Origin: Dichetophora obliterata
Lineage: Eukaryota; Arthropoda; Insecta; Diptera; Sciomyzidae
Length of the DNA: 64,000 nt
Direction: 5' to 3'
Assembly: GCA_963920525.1 (NCBI GenBank)
Contig: OY986435.1
Location: forward strand, 262,014,962 to 262,078,961
Below the pieces are notes generated by a model, which did no database searches, had not been told where the DNA came from, and saw nothing but the letters and a program-made list of their open reading frames with translations. Numbering within the stretch: position 1 is the first letter of the stretch; each line of letters opens with the position of its first letter. The position numbers were made by a program, and so were the translations under genes. Below are positions 43,666 to 55,570 of this stretch, piece by piece.

Positions 43666-44579
43666 ATAATATTTTCCCTCAGGAATCCTTTTTTAGTTTC
43701 ATATAAAAACAAAATTTTTTATTTTGTTTTATTTAACACGAATAAAGAGTATTTAACATAACTCCAGAAAAAGTAATCAAGAGGCGTTAAGTGGAACAAA
43801 CAGGACCACTTCTGGAGATAAAGTTAGTAAAATGGACGAAGTGATCTATGAACTTCGTGAATAGATTTATTTTCACGTAAATTTCAAGTAAATTTCCACA
43901 ATTTGGAAGCGTTGTTCTGGCGTTAAACGATTCATGATGAATTGCCAAACCTTTCTGAACAGAAATGTCAACATAGTTTGACATCCTCAACTGTCAAACC
44001 ATAGACAACAACCATCGAAACTTTTCATGCAGCTAAAAAACACACTTTACAATAATAATGAAATGTAATAAAATTTACAGGTATAATGCCTTTTGGGATT
44101 AAAATTTGGGATTAAAATTTGGGATTATGACCGATTTGACATATTCTTTAAGGGTAACTTTATGCAATATAAGCGATTCTGAAGGCGTTTTTGAATGAAT
44201 GCTACAAAAAAATGGTCAGAGATATTTATATAAAGTTTTTTATTGATTTCAATAATTATTAAAGTACATAAAAAATTTTTTGTGCCGTCATTTGCGTGTA
44301 CGTGATGATTTCATGTAGCGATGCTAGAAGAGTACTAGAGCTGTAAAGTCTGCATTCATATTCAGAATTTTAAGTACAACTGAATAACGACATAAGAATG
44401 CATTCAATGAATGCAAAATTGATTTATACATAAAATTTTTAATTTACATTCAATTTTAAAAAAATAATTAATTAATCATTTCAATTATTCATTTTCGTTA
44501 TTCAGAATAATGAATCAATTTTTTTATTCATTTGAATGCTATTCACAAAGAATGCCATTCACAAAGAATTACAGAATTT

Positions 44580-44935
44580 TCAATTATTCTATTTTTATTC
44601 ATTATTCATTTTTTATTCCTTATTAATTTTTTATTCTTTATTCATTTGTTATTCATTATTCAGTTTTTATTCATTATTCATTTTTTATTCATTATTCATT
44701 TGTTATTCATTATTCATATTTTATTCATTATTCATTTCTTATTCTTTATTCATTTGTTATTCATTATTCATTTTTTATTCATTATTCATTTTTTATTCAT
44801 TATTCATTTTTTAATCATAATTCTTTTGTTACTCATTATTCATTTGTTATTCATTATTCATTTTTTATTCATTATTCTTTTGTTATTCATTATTAATTTT
44901 TTATTCTTTATTCATTTGTTATTCATTTTTTTTGT
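44580..44935 (+). repeat. TTATTCATT minisatellite, left arm
   Basis: Imperfect tandem repeats of TTATTCATTTGTTATTCATT-type units of about 17 bp. Confidence 0.85.
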
Positions 44936-45240
44936 CATTGCTTAGGACTCGGGCTGTGTTTTTTTTTATAGCAGCCCTATTCTGGCAAATTAACAAATTT
45001 TTAACCAGTATTTTGAATATTTCTATGTGTTTCTTGTAATTTTTTAAATTTTGATAAAAATTGTCAACTGCTTTTCAGTTATTGACAATTTAATTAACAA
45101 ATTTTGTTTTTTGAGCTTTAAATTTTGTATTGAAAACAACAAACACATAGAAATATTCAAAATACTGGTTAACAATTTGTTAATTTGCCAGAATAGGGCT
45201 GCTATAAAAAAAAAACACATCCCGAGTCCTAAGCAATGAC

Positions 45241-45475
45241 AAAAAAATGAATAACAAATGAATAAAGAATAAAAAATTCATAATGAATAACAAAAGAATA
45301 ATGAATAAAAAATGAATAATGAATAACAAATGAATAATGAGTAACAAAAGAATAATGAATAAAAAATGAATAATGAATAAAAAATGAATAATGAATAACA
45401 AATGAATAAAGAATAAAAAATGAATAACGAATCAAAAATGAATAATGAATAAAAATAGAATAATTGAAAATTCTG
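45241..45475 (-). repeat. TTATTCATT minisatellite, right arm
   Basis: Inverse of the left-arm array and shorter by roughly 120 bp, so the arms have diverged in repeat number. Confidence 0.85.
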
Positions 45476-45736
45476 CAATTTTTTGTGAATGGAATTCTTT
45501 GTGAATAGCATTCAAATGAATAAAAAATTTGATTCATTATTCTGAATTACGAAAATGAATAATTGAAATGAATAATTAATCATTTTTATTAAATTGAGTG
45601 TGAATTAAAAATTTTATTTATAAATCAATTTTGCATTCATTGAATGCATTCTTTTTTCGTTATTCATTGATTCATTTTTTTGTGATTTAAATCAAATTGA
45701 ATGCATTCTTTTACAGCTCTGAAGAGTACGACCATT

Positions 45737-45822
45737 TTGCTTCCAGAATAACATGATCTGTAATCATCAACAAATATATTTTTTTGCTCAGATGATTACA
45801 GATCATGTTATTGTGGAAGCAA
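45737..45822. repeat. 86-bp hairpin present in one arm only
   Basis: TTGCTTCCAGAATAACATGA with its continuation to 45768 pairs with the inverse ending at 45822 (one mismatch in about 32 bp), loop about 22 nt. The matching place in the left arm (near 44325-44345) lacks it. Confidence 0.75.
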
Positions 45823-46376
45823 ACCTTCTTGCATCGCTTCATGACAACGTAACGCACACGCAAATGACATCACAAAAAAATTTTTATGTACTTTAATAAT
45901 TGTTGAATTCAATAAAAAACCTTATATCAATATCTCTGACCATTTTTTTGTAGTATTCTTTAGTTCAGAATCGCTTATAATTACCTAAAGGTACCCTACA
46001 TCAAGCAAAATGATTTCTCAATATAAGAAAATAATTTCTCTGTCAACTGTTTCGTAGTTAAAATAAAATCAGTTGGTTGCATTTTGTACTTGGCAAACAT
46101 ATTACCGTTTTGTATAAAATCCTCCTGCTGAACATTGCAAGTGAAACAAATAGCGACATCTTTAGATGCTCTAGACTAAATAAACGTAAAGAAAAAACTT
46201 TAAATATGTACATGGGTAACTTTTAAAGGTAATCTAAATATTAAAATCTATTTATAATGGTTTTTGCTTCTTTTGATCTTCGCTCCAGACTATCGTTATT
46301 GTGTACCGAAAATTCTGAACGAATAAAGGGTAGAGTCACAAGGCTTCGATTGAATTATTGAGTTTGTGAACACTAA

Positions 46377-47667
46377 TTCACTTCTAATAGCATTTTTCTG
46401 GTGCTTTAACTCATAAATAAAAAACCTGTGCAAGAAGAAGGTAGACAATCGATTTCTTCAGGTGGCGCCATGCCCTAGAATATCCGCATATCGTAAAAAT
46501 TTGACTTTTTCGTAGTTGTTTGATAAATATTGATCTCTATAAAAGCGTATGCACTCAAGATCAGTGAAACAATTTTTTTATTACTGAAGTATATACAGAC
46601 TATGTAAAAAAAAAATCGAAATCATATATAGATATGTAATTCTATTTTTCAGGACGATATTATGAACAGATTTTAGGATACCCACAGTATGAACAGATTT
46701 CCAAATTCATGAGAATATCGCACTTTCTGTAAGAGTGCGCCAACTAAAAAATATATTTGGTATAAATTGTAGTAGTACTATTTTACACCTTCAATTTAAG
46801 AGTTTTTAGAAATCTCTAAGTGCTCTGGAATCAAAGTTATAGTATTTTTAAGATTTTTGTAATTCTAGAGTTTTCAGTTCTACGAACGCTCATTTTTAAT
46901 CTTTGGATATTTCAAATCCAGAGTTAAGTGCGTAGAATGTACGATTTTATATATTTTATTGATTTTAAAGCAATATTTCTGTATTAATATTTTTTCATTT
47001 CACTCTTATAGTATTTAGATTATTATGATACAGTGGATATGTACTTTTACTCTTTTTTAAGTGACATAGTCTAGGTTATAGGTCTGGTCGAGCACAATAC
47101 GAAACCATATTTGAAATTGTTAATACACCCCCAAAATTTAATTTAACCGTTGAAAAACCGATTTTTTGGTACTTGACACATTTCGTAATCAGCAACTCAG
47201 CAATTTTTCAACCGATTTTCGATTTAAAAACGGTTTTGGAAAGATGAAATATAAGTGCCGCTGCCATTTGGCCGATATTTTGTTCCATACATAATTGAAC
47301 CATACCAATGTTATCATAATAAAAAGAAATGACAATAATTTCTTAAATAATTTGTGTTTTATTCAAAATCAACATCGACCCTTAAAATTTAACCACCTTT
47401 TACAACTTAGTTGGCGCACTCTTTCAGAAAGTGCGATATTCTTACGAATTTGAAAAATTTTTTCCTAAAATCTGTTCAAAATATCGTCCTGAAAAATAGA
47501 ATTGTATATGTATTTATGATTTCGATTTTTTTTTTTCACAATGTCTACATAGTATATTTTAGTGATAAAAAAATGGCTTCACTCGCTTCTATAGAGATCA
47601 ATATTTATCAAACAACTTTTTACGATATGCGGACATTATTGGGCAGAAAAATGCTATTAAAAGTGAA
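46377..47667. mobile_element. Large fold-back element 2
   Basis: The left arm 46377-46755 and the right arm 47405-47667 are inverted copies. Outer ends are TTCACTT(C/T)TAATAGC and inner ends GTGCGCCAACTAA. Shared words include TTTGATAAATATTGATCTCT and CAGGACGATATT. The left arm has about 100 bp not found in the right one. The spacer 46756-47404 shows no coding sequence. Target duplication not resolved. Confidence 0.7.
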
Positions 47668-49225
47668 GTAAAAAAAAAAAAAAACAATGCACCCTACTAT
47701 ATATAAAACAAATATAATTTTTTTACGTACTCTAAATTAGTCTAACACTTTAAAAATAAAAATCAATTTCGAATAATTTTTAGCATTCAAATTTAACACG
47801 TAGCTTTATTTATGCTACAATTTATGTATGTAACTATTTGTCTGCAATTTACTACACACCAGAAAATCGTGCCTTATTGGAAACAATTTCGACTCTAATT
47901 ATATTTTGTTGACGAAAGAGATATCACCATCCTTGAAAGAGATAAAATATAAAAAAAAATAACAAAAATAAAGAGAAAAACATAAAAATGAAGTCATGGC
48001 GAATAATGATCATAAATTAAAAATTCTCAGTCTTTATTGCTATAAAAAGGGAAACGAATGAGGGCTGAAATTGTTTTGTAGCAAAAACTCAGGCGAGATA
48101 AGAACGAAGAGTTAAAACGGATGGCGTATATAGCACAAAATGGAATCCAATGCCATAAAGCAGAATACGTACAAATAAAAGAACAATTTATAAAAAGCAT
48201 TCTGTTGACTTTATTTCAAAAAGAAGAACTAAACTCGAAAATAGCCTTTTTGAAGGTTTTTCAAGATAATAAAGTTTTTACAGGATTTGACACAGAAATT
48301 GATAAAAACCATAGAGCCAATTTATGATTGGCTAAAAACTGAACATATTTAAAAACTTAAACTTTGTAGGTGCTTTCTAGTTTGACAGCTTTGATGTTGT
48401 ATCCCAATTACAAGTTCTCATATTTATATTTATATTTATTTGTATATGTACACAAAATTTTTCTCTAGAACAGAGCAGTCTATAATTTAAGAAATACCTC
48501 CACACCTTACTCTTTGGTTTAAGTTCATAGTGTGCAAAGCAAAAAAAAAAAAAAAAATAAAGAATCACCGCTGCGATCCGACATCAGCATTATTTTTCAA
48601 TACAAATAATGAAAGATCCTCACTTCAGCTTAGTCGTGAATGTCTCTTGGAATCCATGCAATATACTTGTACGATTTATTTATAAAATTGTTATCATGAC
48701 CCGTTAAACATTATCGAGACCCTGGAACTTTATGCATTTTGTTGTTGTTCTACTTAAAGTATGAGACGATACTGACGCAAAATTAAAGCAAAGACCGAAA
48801 CAAACCAAAAGACAAACTCGTCAATATGGAAATAAGAGAAAAGTTGTTGTACTTTCCTGATAACATTCGTATTGAACTTTTGAATAATTTTTCCCTAGAG
48901 TCAATGGAGAATTTATGTAATTTTTTTTTCTTACAGCTTAAAAAAAACAGATAACGAAAGCATTGCTGTCGTCCAAAGGTTTTGAAGAAGAGCATAAGAA
49001 GATTCTTTGGGGCTAATTTTCGTAACACTATCTTACTGCCAGTAATGTTCTCCATTAAATTATACATCTGAAAGTAATTTTTCAACTTTCTAGCGTTTTT
49101 TTTTTCTGGAAGATATGCGTGTCCAAATATGACATATTTTTTTATAGCGTAGCTTTTTACGCCTCGTTTTGTGATTTGCTTTATTGAAATCTCAAAAACA
49201 TCACTTTTTTGACACCGTTTTCCGC
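47668..49225. other. Unassigned DNA, no gene recognised
   Basis: A TATAAAA word near 48041 precedes a 68-codon frame at 48121-48327 by 80 bp, but the peptide has no recognisable family. A run of A residues lies at 48541-48557. Confidence 0.35.
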
Positions 49226-49276
49226 CGTTTTAACGATGTTTTTGCGACATCCGTCTAAGAATTGTTGTTCCGTTTG

Positions 49277-49337
49277 CGAGTGAGAATTGAACTCGTACCC
49301 CATTGATTGATAGTTCTTCGCTCTACCCATTGATCCA
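49277..49337 (-). repeat. tRNA-like body, possible SINE
   Basis: On the minus strand, TGGATCAATGGGTAGAGCGA resembles a tRNA D-arm/A box and, about 25 bases on, GAGTTCAATTCTC resembles a T-arm/B box. Spacing and order match a tRNA-derived pol III promoter. The anticodon stem and acceptor stem do not fold convincingly, so this is not called a functional tRNA. Confidence 0.4.
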
Positions 49338-49365
49338 AAAACATTTGTTGCGTAGGTTGGTTTAT

Positions 49366-50140
49366 CTATAGTAATAAAACCCATTTTCTGTTTGTTTGTT
49401 TGTTTGTTTGTTTGGCCTTTACACAAATATAAACGGCTCAACGGATTTCGCTCAAACTAGGTACACATATTAAATTCTTCTCAACTTAAAATTTAATATA
49501 CTTAGTTTTTGCCACGCCCCCTCTGAAATTTTTCAACTAAGGGTAATTTTGTTGTTGTAATACTTTTTACCATCGGAGTTTTTGTGTATTTAATATGAAA
49601 ATTTTTTTGTTATTTTGACATTAAAAGTACTCACATATATTTAAAATTGGAGAAATTTTCAGTACAACGACGTTTTCATAAAACATCGTTGCCTAAGAAT
49701 GAGAAAAAAACGACATGAAAATCACAGTTTGATCTTTCGATGCAAATATCTCCGCTTTCCATTAATATATTTCATTCAATTTTTTTTTGTTCAAAAGTTC
49801 AATAAAAGCACTTTACAAAAATAGGTAGAACTGTACCGTTAAGTCAGTGTATATATGTTTTATGATTATCTCAAAAAAGGTTCAAAATATTGACTTTTTA
49901 CTCAAAAAATGGCTCAAAAATTGTTGTTGTTTTAAAAATGAAATCAATTAAAAACATCAAATCTGACTACCTTTCATATGACATAGCATTTATTTGCATA
50001 AATTCTTCCAGCTAAGCGCAAAAATTATTTTACTGTTTTTGTCATCAAAACAACGAGGTACCCCCTTTGATTTTTTTCGCGAAATTTATTTTTTCCAAAA
50101 TGTTGTTTTTATATTTTTAACAAAAATGTTACATACTTAG
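49366..50140 (+). mobile_element. Helitron-like fragment, family B copy 2
   Basis: Starts TCTATAGTAATAAAACCCAT after an A, then (GTTT)n, then ACGGCTCAACGGATTTC. It continues collinear with the inverse of 8560-9346 (shared words CCACGCCCCCTCTGAA and GATGCAAATATCTCCGC). No CTAG end found. The tRNA-like body lies just upstream. Confidence 0.6.
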
Positions 50141-52157
50141 TTACATACTTTTTTCAAATTAATACTTTATATGTAAAAAATATTTGCAAAAGATATTTTT
50201 TTGCAGTTCAAAAGATTTACATATTGCAGGGCATATAGCATTGCTTTTAATATAAAAATCCATGATTAATGTAATTTAATAACTCACCAAAAAAATGATA
50301 ATTTTTTTCTTTCATTTTGAACACTTTATATTAAAATTTAAGATATTTAAGTAGATATTAAAAATTTAGCAAAACACAAACTGCGGCCAAATGCAAAACC
50401 ACACTGTTGCAGCTAAAAATAATAAATAACTGTTGATTGATTTACTCTCTAATTGGAAAGTTAGAGTTTTTTTTAAAATGTTCGTGAGTCATTTATAAGA
50501 ATTTCGTATTAATTTGTTCTCTTTGAGTTATTTTTTCAGAACAATTTCTAAATGTTGCAGATCTGCAACACGGCGTGATATAGGGTTAAGACTCCAAATA
50601 TCGAAAGGTGAAGCAATAGTATCTGCCAAATTATATAATTTTGGCTTATAGTTAACTTAACTTTAATTCTCACCATTTTGCATATTAAAAATAAATTCCT
50701 TTTTCAACTGTAGGGTATAAGTGTAGGGTGTATGTTATAAAAAAAAATTTTGCCAGACTGCTCTATTAACAATTCTTATTCAGATGTCAATTATATCCTA
50801 GTAAATATAGAAATGAGAGCAAAAAAACTTATGCGCGCATTTTACCTCATTTTTCCCCAACGAGCAACGAATCTGTTTTTTGTAAATGTACATTTTAAGG
50901 TAAACAAATGAAAATGTTTAATTTTCTGAATTTGGAACTATGTGCAATCCTTATTATGTTTCGTTAAAAGATTTAACTATCTTAAGATTCTAAGTGCATT
51001 ACTATGTATTTAACACAAACCATAGCCTAATATGTCCTTTGACCTAAATTCATTCAAAAACTTACTTAATTCCAAAGTTGCATTAAAAATTCGTTACGGT
51101 ACACCGTGCTTCAATAACTCGATTTAATTATTTTTATATTCTTGCACAAAGATGCAAAACGTTTCTCCCATTCTGCTGCTCATTATCCAAGCGACTTCTA
51201 CTACAGCCTTGTCTCTTTTTGGAAAAAATCTTTTATAATTGCAAGTAGTTATTTTTAAATTTTTCTGTTCCTGAAGAAAAAAGAAATCAAATCTGCAAAT
51301 TAATTCGCTCAAATACAACTCAAGTCAGATGTAAAATTAACTTTACTGAAATGAGACCAAATGCACGAGACAAATAAGAAACTTCAGTGGCAACACTTCA
51401 ACCCATCAATCATCAAGCTGCAATAGCTTTAGACAAAACAAAAGATATAGTAACATGATTATCTGTAACATAGTTATTTAAACTTGCAACTAAAATCTGA
51501 AAAAACTGTCCGATTTTTCTCAGCGTGCATTTACAAAGATATAAAAAAAAAAAATTTCTATGAGCCACATCTATAAGCTTCAGGTACTAAAATACAAACA
51601 GCGCTATTTCATGCCAAATTTATATTCAATTTGTGCTTGTTGATCCCAGAAAACTAAAAATATTCACCTGCACCAAATGCTGCCAACTTATATTGTCCGC
51701 ACGTCCGTCCCTCCTTTGCTACATTAATATTCATTCATTTATTAACAAAATAATTAATGCCGAAGACTATTTAGTTTTTATGTTGACGAAAATTTATTTT
51801 GTTTCCGTCCCAACATAAAATGTGTTTTCTTTTATTTAGCAAAAATGAACAAAACTTGTGGCTGTGAGCAGAAAATGAATCTGAAATAGTTTGGTTTTGT
51901 CGTGGCTTAAATTGGGCTGAATGGCCTCAGATTTGATTAAATTAAGTAATTTAAAATTTTATTAAATGGTTCATTAACAAAAGAACGTGTTAATTAAAAA
52001 ATCACGAAATATGTATTCATTTTGATGATGTCGTTTAAGTATTTAGTATTGATTTGATTAGATCACTTTCTTGCGACTATGAGATTTCACACTCCAATAA
52101 TTTGAGAAATAAATAAAACAATGAAAAGATAACTTAAAAGGAAAAAAACAATTACCT
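50141..52157. other. Unassigned AT-rich DNA
   Basis: A perfect 18-bp palindrome TGTTGCAGATCTGCAACA lies at 50553-50570. No gene or bounded repeat recognised. Confidence 0.45.
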
Positions 52158-52258
52158 ATATATATATATAAAATAGTTTGTCCTGACTGACTGACTGACT
52201 CATCAGCAAAATGCCCAGAACCATAAGACGCAGCAAGATGAAATTTTGTAAGCTGATG
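52158..52258 (+). repeat. TA-rich start with GACT repeat, possible Helitron-like 5' end
   Basis: TATATATATATAAAATAG is followed by TCCTGACTGACTGACTGACT. The TATATATATAAAA start recalls the Helitron starts at 55571 and 55989, but no further similarity was seen. Confidence 0.3.
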
Positions 52259-54892
52259 TCTTAACCCATGCGCACGCTCCGACAGAAGACAAGGACGATG
52301 AGATCAAGGAAATTTTCTACGAGCGCCTTGAAAATGCTTACGAGCGCTGCCCCCGTCACGACGTAAAAATCGTGCTTGGTGACTTCAACGCTAAGGTGGG
52401 CAAGGAAAATATTTTTGGTCCAACAGTCGGAAAGTTCAGCCTCCACGACAACACCTCCGATAACGGAATGAGGCTGATTGACTTCGCCGCAGCACGAAAC
52501 ATGGTCGTAAGTAGCACTAGATTCAAGCATCTCAATATTTATAAAGCCACCTGGATGTCCCCTGATCAAAAAATCAAATTGATCACGTTTTGATCGACGG
52601 AAGGCACTCTTCCAGTGTATTGGATGTACGCACGATCCGTGGTGCAAACATTGACTCGGATCACTATATTGTTGCAGCCAAGATCCGTACACGTCTGTGC
52701 ACAGCTAAGAATATACGCAACCCTACACAGAGAAAGCTAGACGTCGACAAGCTGCAATCGAAACAGACAGCCGATGCTTTCGCCACTCGACTCTCACTCC
52801 TGCTTCAAAGCACTCCTCCATTCGATGATATATGCGCGCAGTGGACACACATTTCCACCTCCATGCGTGCGGCTGCTGAAGAGGTGATTGGCTACCAACG
52901 CCCTCGCCGAAACCAGTGGTACGACCAGGAGTGTTGCGACGCCACTGCAGAGAAAGACGCCGCCTACAAAGCCACCCTGCAGTCGGTTGTAACGCGCGCT
53001 GCTAAGGAGCGATACAAAGAAAAGAGGAGGGAAGAGAGACATATTTTCAGGCGGAAAAAAAGAGAGGCAGAAAAGCGCGAGCAGGAGAAGATTGAGATGT
53101 ATGGTGACAGGAATGAGGCCCGAAAATTTTTCGAAAAAATAAGACGCCTTGCCGATGGTTTTAAAACCGGGGCCTCTTCCTGCAAGGATGAAAACGGGAA
53201 TCTAGTGACAGTTGTCAAGAGTACACTGACGTTATGGAGGGAACACTTCTCTAAGCTTCTAAATGGCGACGCTGACAACAATCCCGCCAATAGAGATGAT
53301 ATTCCGGAAATCCCAATTTTGGATGACAGCGTTGAGGTTCCGCTGCCCGACTATGATGAAGTTCTGACAGCTATAGCTCGGCTTAAAAATAACAAAGCCG
53401 CGGGAGCTGATGGCTTACCTGCTGAGCTGTTTAAGAACGGAGGCGAAGCTCTACTTAAATGCATTCACGAGCTTCTATGCAGAATATGGTCGGAAGAATG
53501 CATTCCGAACGATTGGAATCTCAGTGTGCTCTGCCCAATCCACAAGAAAGGCGATCCCACTATCTGTGCCAATAACCGTGGAATAAGCCTTCTTAATATC
53601 GCATATAAGGTCCTGTCAAGCGTTTTATGTGAAAGATTGAAGCCCATTGTAAACGAACTGATCGGACCTTATCAGTGTGGCTTCAGACCTGAAAAGTCCA
53701 CCATCGACCAGATTTTCACGCTACGACAAATCTTGGAGAAGACTCAAGAAAAACAAGTCGACACCCACCATCTTTTAGTCGACTACAAAGCCGCCTTCGA
53801 CAGCCCAATAAGTAAGCACCTGTACTCCACCATGTCTGAATTTGGTATTCCTGCAAAACTAATACGACTTTGCAGGATGACACTGAGCAACACCAGCAGC
53901 GCAGTTAAAATCGGGAAGGACCTCTCCCCACCATTTATTACCAAACGAGGTTTCAGACAAGGTGATTCCTTATCATGCGACTTTTTCAACCTAATGATGG
54001 AAAAGATCATCCGAGCTGCTGATCTGAGACGTAGTGGCACAATATTCTACAAGAGTGTTATGCTGCTTTCGTATGCTGATGACATAGATATCATTGGCCA
54101 TAATACGCGCGAAGTCAGTGCAGCATTTTCCAGATTAGAAAGAGAGTCAAGTCGAATGGGTCTGGCAGTGAATGCAGATAAGACGAAATACTTAGTGTTA
54201 ACAAACAAACAGTCCCAGCGTCTTGGAACCCATGTTACCGTTGACAATACCTCATTCGAGGTTGTGAAGAACTTCGTTTATCTGGGATCCAGCATTAACT
54301 CAACCAACGACATCAGCATTAAGATCAAGCGAAGAATAACTCTTGCCAACAGGTGTTACTTTGGGCTGAGTAGGCAATTGAGAAGCAGAGCCCTCTCTCG
54401 ACGAACAAAAATCAAGCTCTATAAATCGCTCATCATGCCCGTCCTACTTTATGCATCACAAACCTGGACGCTGAGCAGTTTAGATGAAAAGACTTTAGGA
54501 GCATTCGAAAGAAAGATTCTTCGCAAGATCTACGGACCAATCTGCGTCAATGGCGAGTACCGAATACGGTGGAATGATGAACTGTATGAGCTGTACGCTG
54601 ACATCGACATAGTAAAGCGCATTAAAATCGAGCGGCTTCACTGGCTTGGTCATGTTCAGCGCATGAAAGACGATGCTCCAGTGAAGAAAACATTCGATTC
54701 GGTACCCAGCGGCGGTCAACGCAGAAGAGGACGACCGCATCTTCGTTGGAAAGACCAAGTAGAGGACAACCTGACGAAGCTTGGAATTTCCAACTGGCGC
54801 CAGCAAGCGAAAGACAGAAATGGCTGGCGCAAATTCTTAGATGAGGCCAAGACCGACATACGGTTGTAGCGCCAACTAAGTAAGTAAGTAAG
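52259..54892 (+). mobile_element. RTE-type non-LTR retrotransposon, 5'-truncated
   Basis: 2.6 kb, starting inside the endonuclease domain and ending with a very short 3' UTR and a (TAAG)n tail at about 54877-54892. A single ORF covering endonuclease and reverse transcriptase, a short 3' UTR and a short-unit tail are hallmarks of the RTE clade. No target duplication was recognised. Confidence 0.85.
52261..54869 (+). pseudogene. RTE-type endonuclease / reverse transcriptase with one frameshift
   Basis: Frame 1, from 52261, reads LTHAHAPTEDKDDEIKEIFY, then VLGDFNAKVG (AP-endonuclease GDFN motif) up to WMSPDQK, and runs out at 52593. The correct continuation NQIDHVLIDGR is in the next frame, so a few bases were lost near 52570. 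Frame 2 then stays open for 759 codons: DSDHY (endonuclease end) and a basic coiled region near 53000-53110. The RT domain begins RLKNNKAAGADGLPAELFK, followed by KGDPTICANNRGISLLN, LVDYKAAFDSP (first Asp), GFRQGDSLSCDFFN and YADDIDIIG (54072 on). The C-terminal part contains WLGHVQRM and GRPHLRWKDQVEDNL. The protein would nick target DNA and copy its own RNA there. Start codon and N-terminus are missing. Stop at 54867-54869. Confidence 0.9.
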
Positions 54893-55487
54893 ATCTCGAA
54901 AAAGGTAGGAGATATCAAAATAATGGTTTTTTAAAACATTACGGAAAAATGAAACTATTTATGGTTTTTACAATGTGAAACGTAATTCATACAGTTAAAT
55001 GTTTCTTTTCGAGATCGAAGTTGTGTGATTTTCAAAAATGACAAAATCCATATATAAAGCTATGTAGAAAATAAGAAAATGGAAAGATCGAGGGAAAAAT
55101 TCGTGGTCAGTTTGCCTCTAGTATCGTCTATCTATCAGGTGCTCATTATGATAAAAGAATGTTGCCATATATGCAAATTTTTATTAACACCAAGAACCCG
55201 GATTAGCCGATTGGGTATTTAAATACCCAATGCAGATCTCCAATACGGTGACAGTTACAAGCCTGAAATTTTGCAAAGCAACTTCTATGGCCTATATAAG
55301 CTTCCTGATAAATTTTGAAAAAAATCGTACGGTGGAATCTATGAGCAGTCTTTAATGGGTTAAGTTACGTGGACTCGCATTAAGAAGGGGTTTTTGAAAA
55401 TTTTACCACTAATGGCCTTAAAGTGCCAAAAACGGGTTTATTTTGAATCGTTTATATTACCAAGAACTTTGAATATACAGTGGAATT
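54893..55487. other. Unassigned DNA with a 20-bp perfect palindrome
   Basis: TTGGGTATTTAAATACCCAA at 55211-55230. Nothing else recognised. Confidence 0.5.
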
Positions 55488-55565
55488 CGGTTATAACGAC
55501 CCTGAAGGGACCGGAATATTTCGTCGTTACAACCGAATGTCGTTATATGCACACATAATTTTTTT
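55486..55565. mobile_element. pogo/Tigger-like terminal region
   Basis: After TA (55486-55487), CAGTGGAATTCGGTTATAAC and an internal near-inverse TTACAACCGAATGTCGTTAT. This end type is known from pogo/Tigger elements. The rest of the element is interrupted by Helitrons from 55571; a pogo-like transposase piece reappears at 57889-58076. Confidence 0.6.
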
Positions 55566-55570
55566 TTTCA

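Larger units (their letters stand above)
44151..45997. mobile_element. Large fold-back element 1 with ATTCATT repeat arms
   Basis: Two arms of about 850-920 bp are inverted copies of each other almost to the centre near 45080. Outer ends read AGGGTAACTTTATG (44151) and, inverted, AGGGTACCTTTAGG (ending 45997), then TATAAGCGATTCTGAA on both sides. Each arm contains a long TTATTCATTATTCATTT-type array (44580-44935 and 45241-45475). The right arm alone has an extra hairpin at 45737-45822. No coding sequence: the long frames across the arrays are low-complexity artefacts. Target duplication not resolved. Confidence 0.75.

Noticed and set aside
44532..44945. 137-codon open frame of FIIHFLF-type repeats (and the mirrored frames at 45180-45537)
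   Set aside because: It is a translation of the TTATTCATT minisatellite arms of a fold-back element; open only because the repeat lacks stops.
48121..48327. 68-codon frame with a TATAAAA word 80 bp upstream
   Set aside because: No recognisable family, no supporting codon bias, and TATAAAA is common in this AT-rich DNA.
49277..49337. Functional tRNA gene on the minus strand
   Set aside because: A and B boxes are suggestive but the acceptor and anticodon stems do not fold; kept only as a tRNA-like/SINE candidate.
53783..54918. Minus-strand frames of up to 103 codons
   Set aside because: Antisense shadows of the RTE ORF2.
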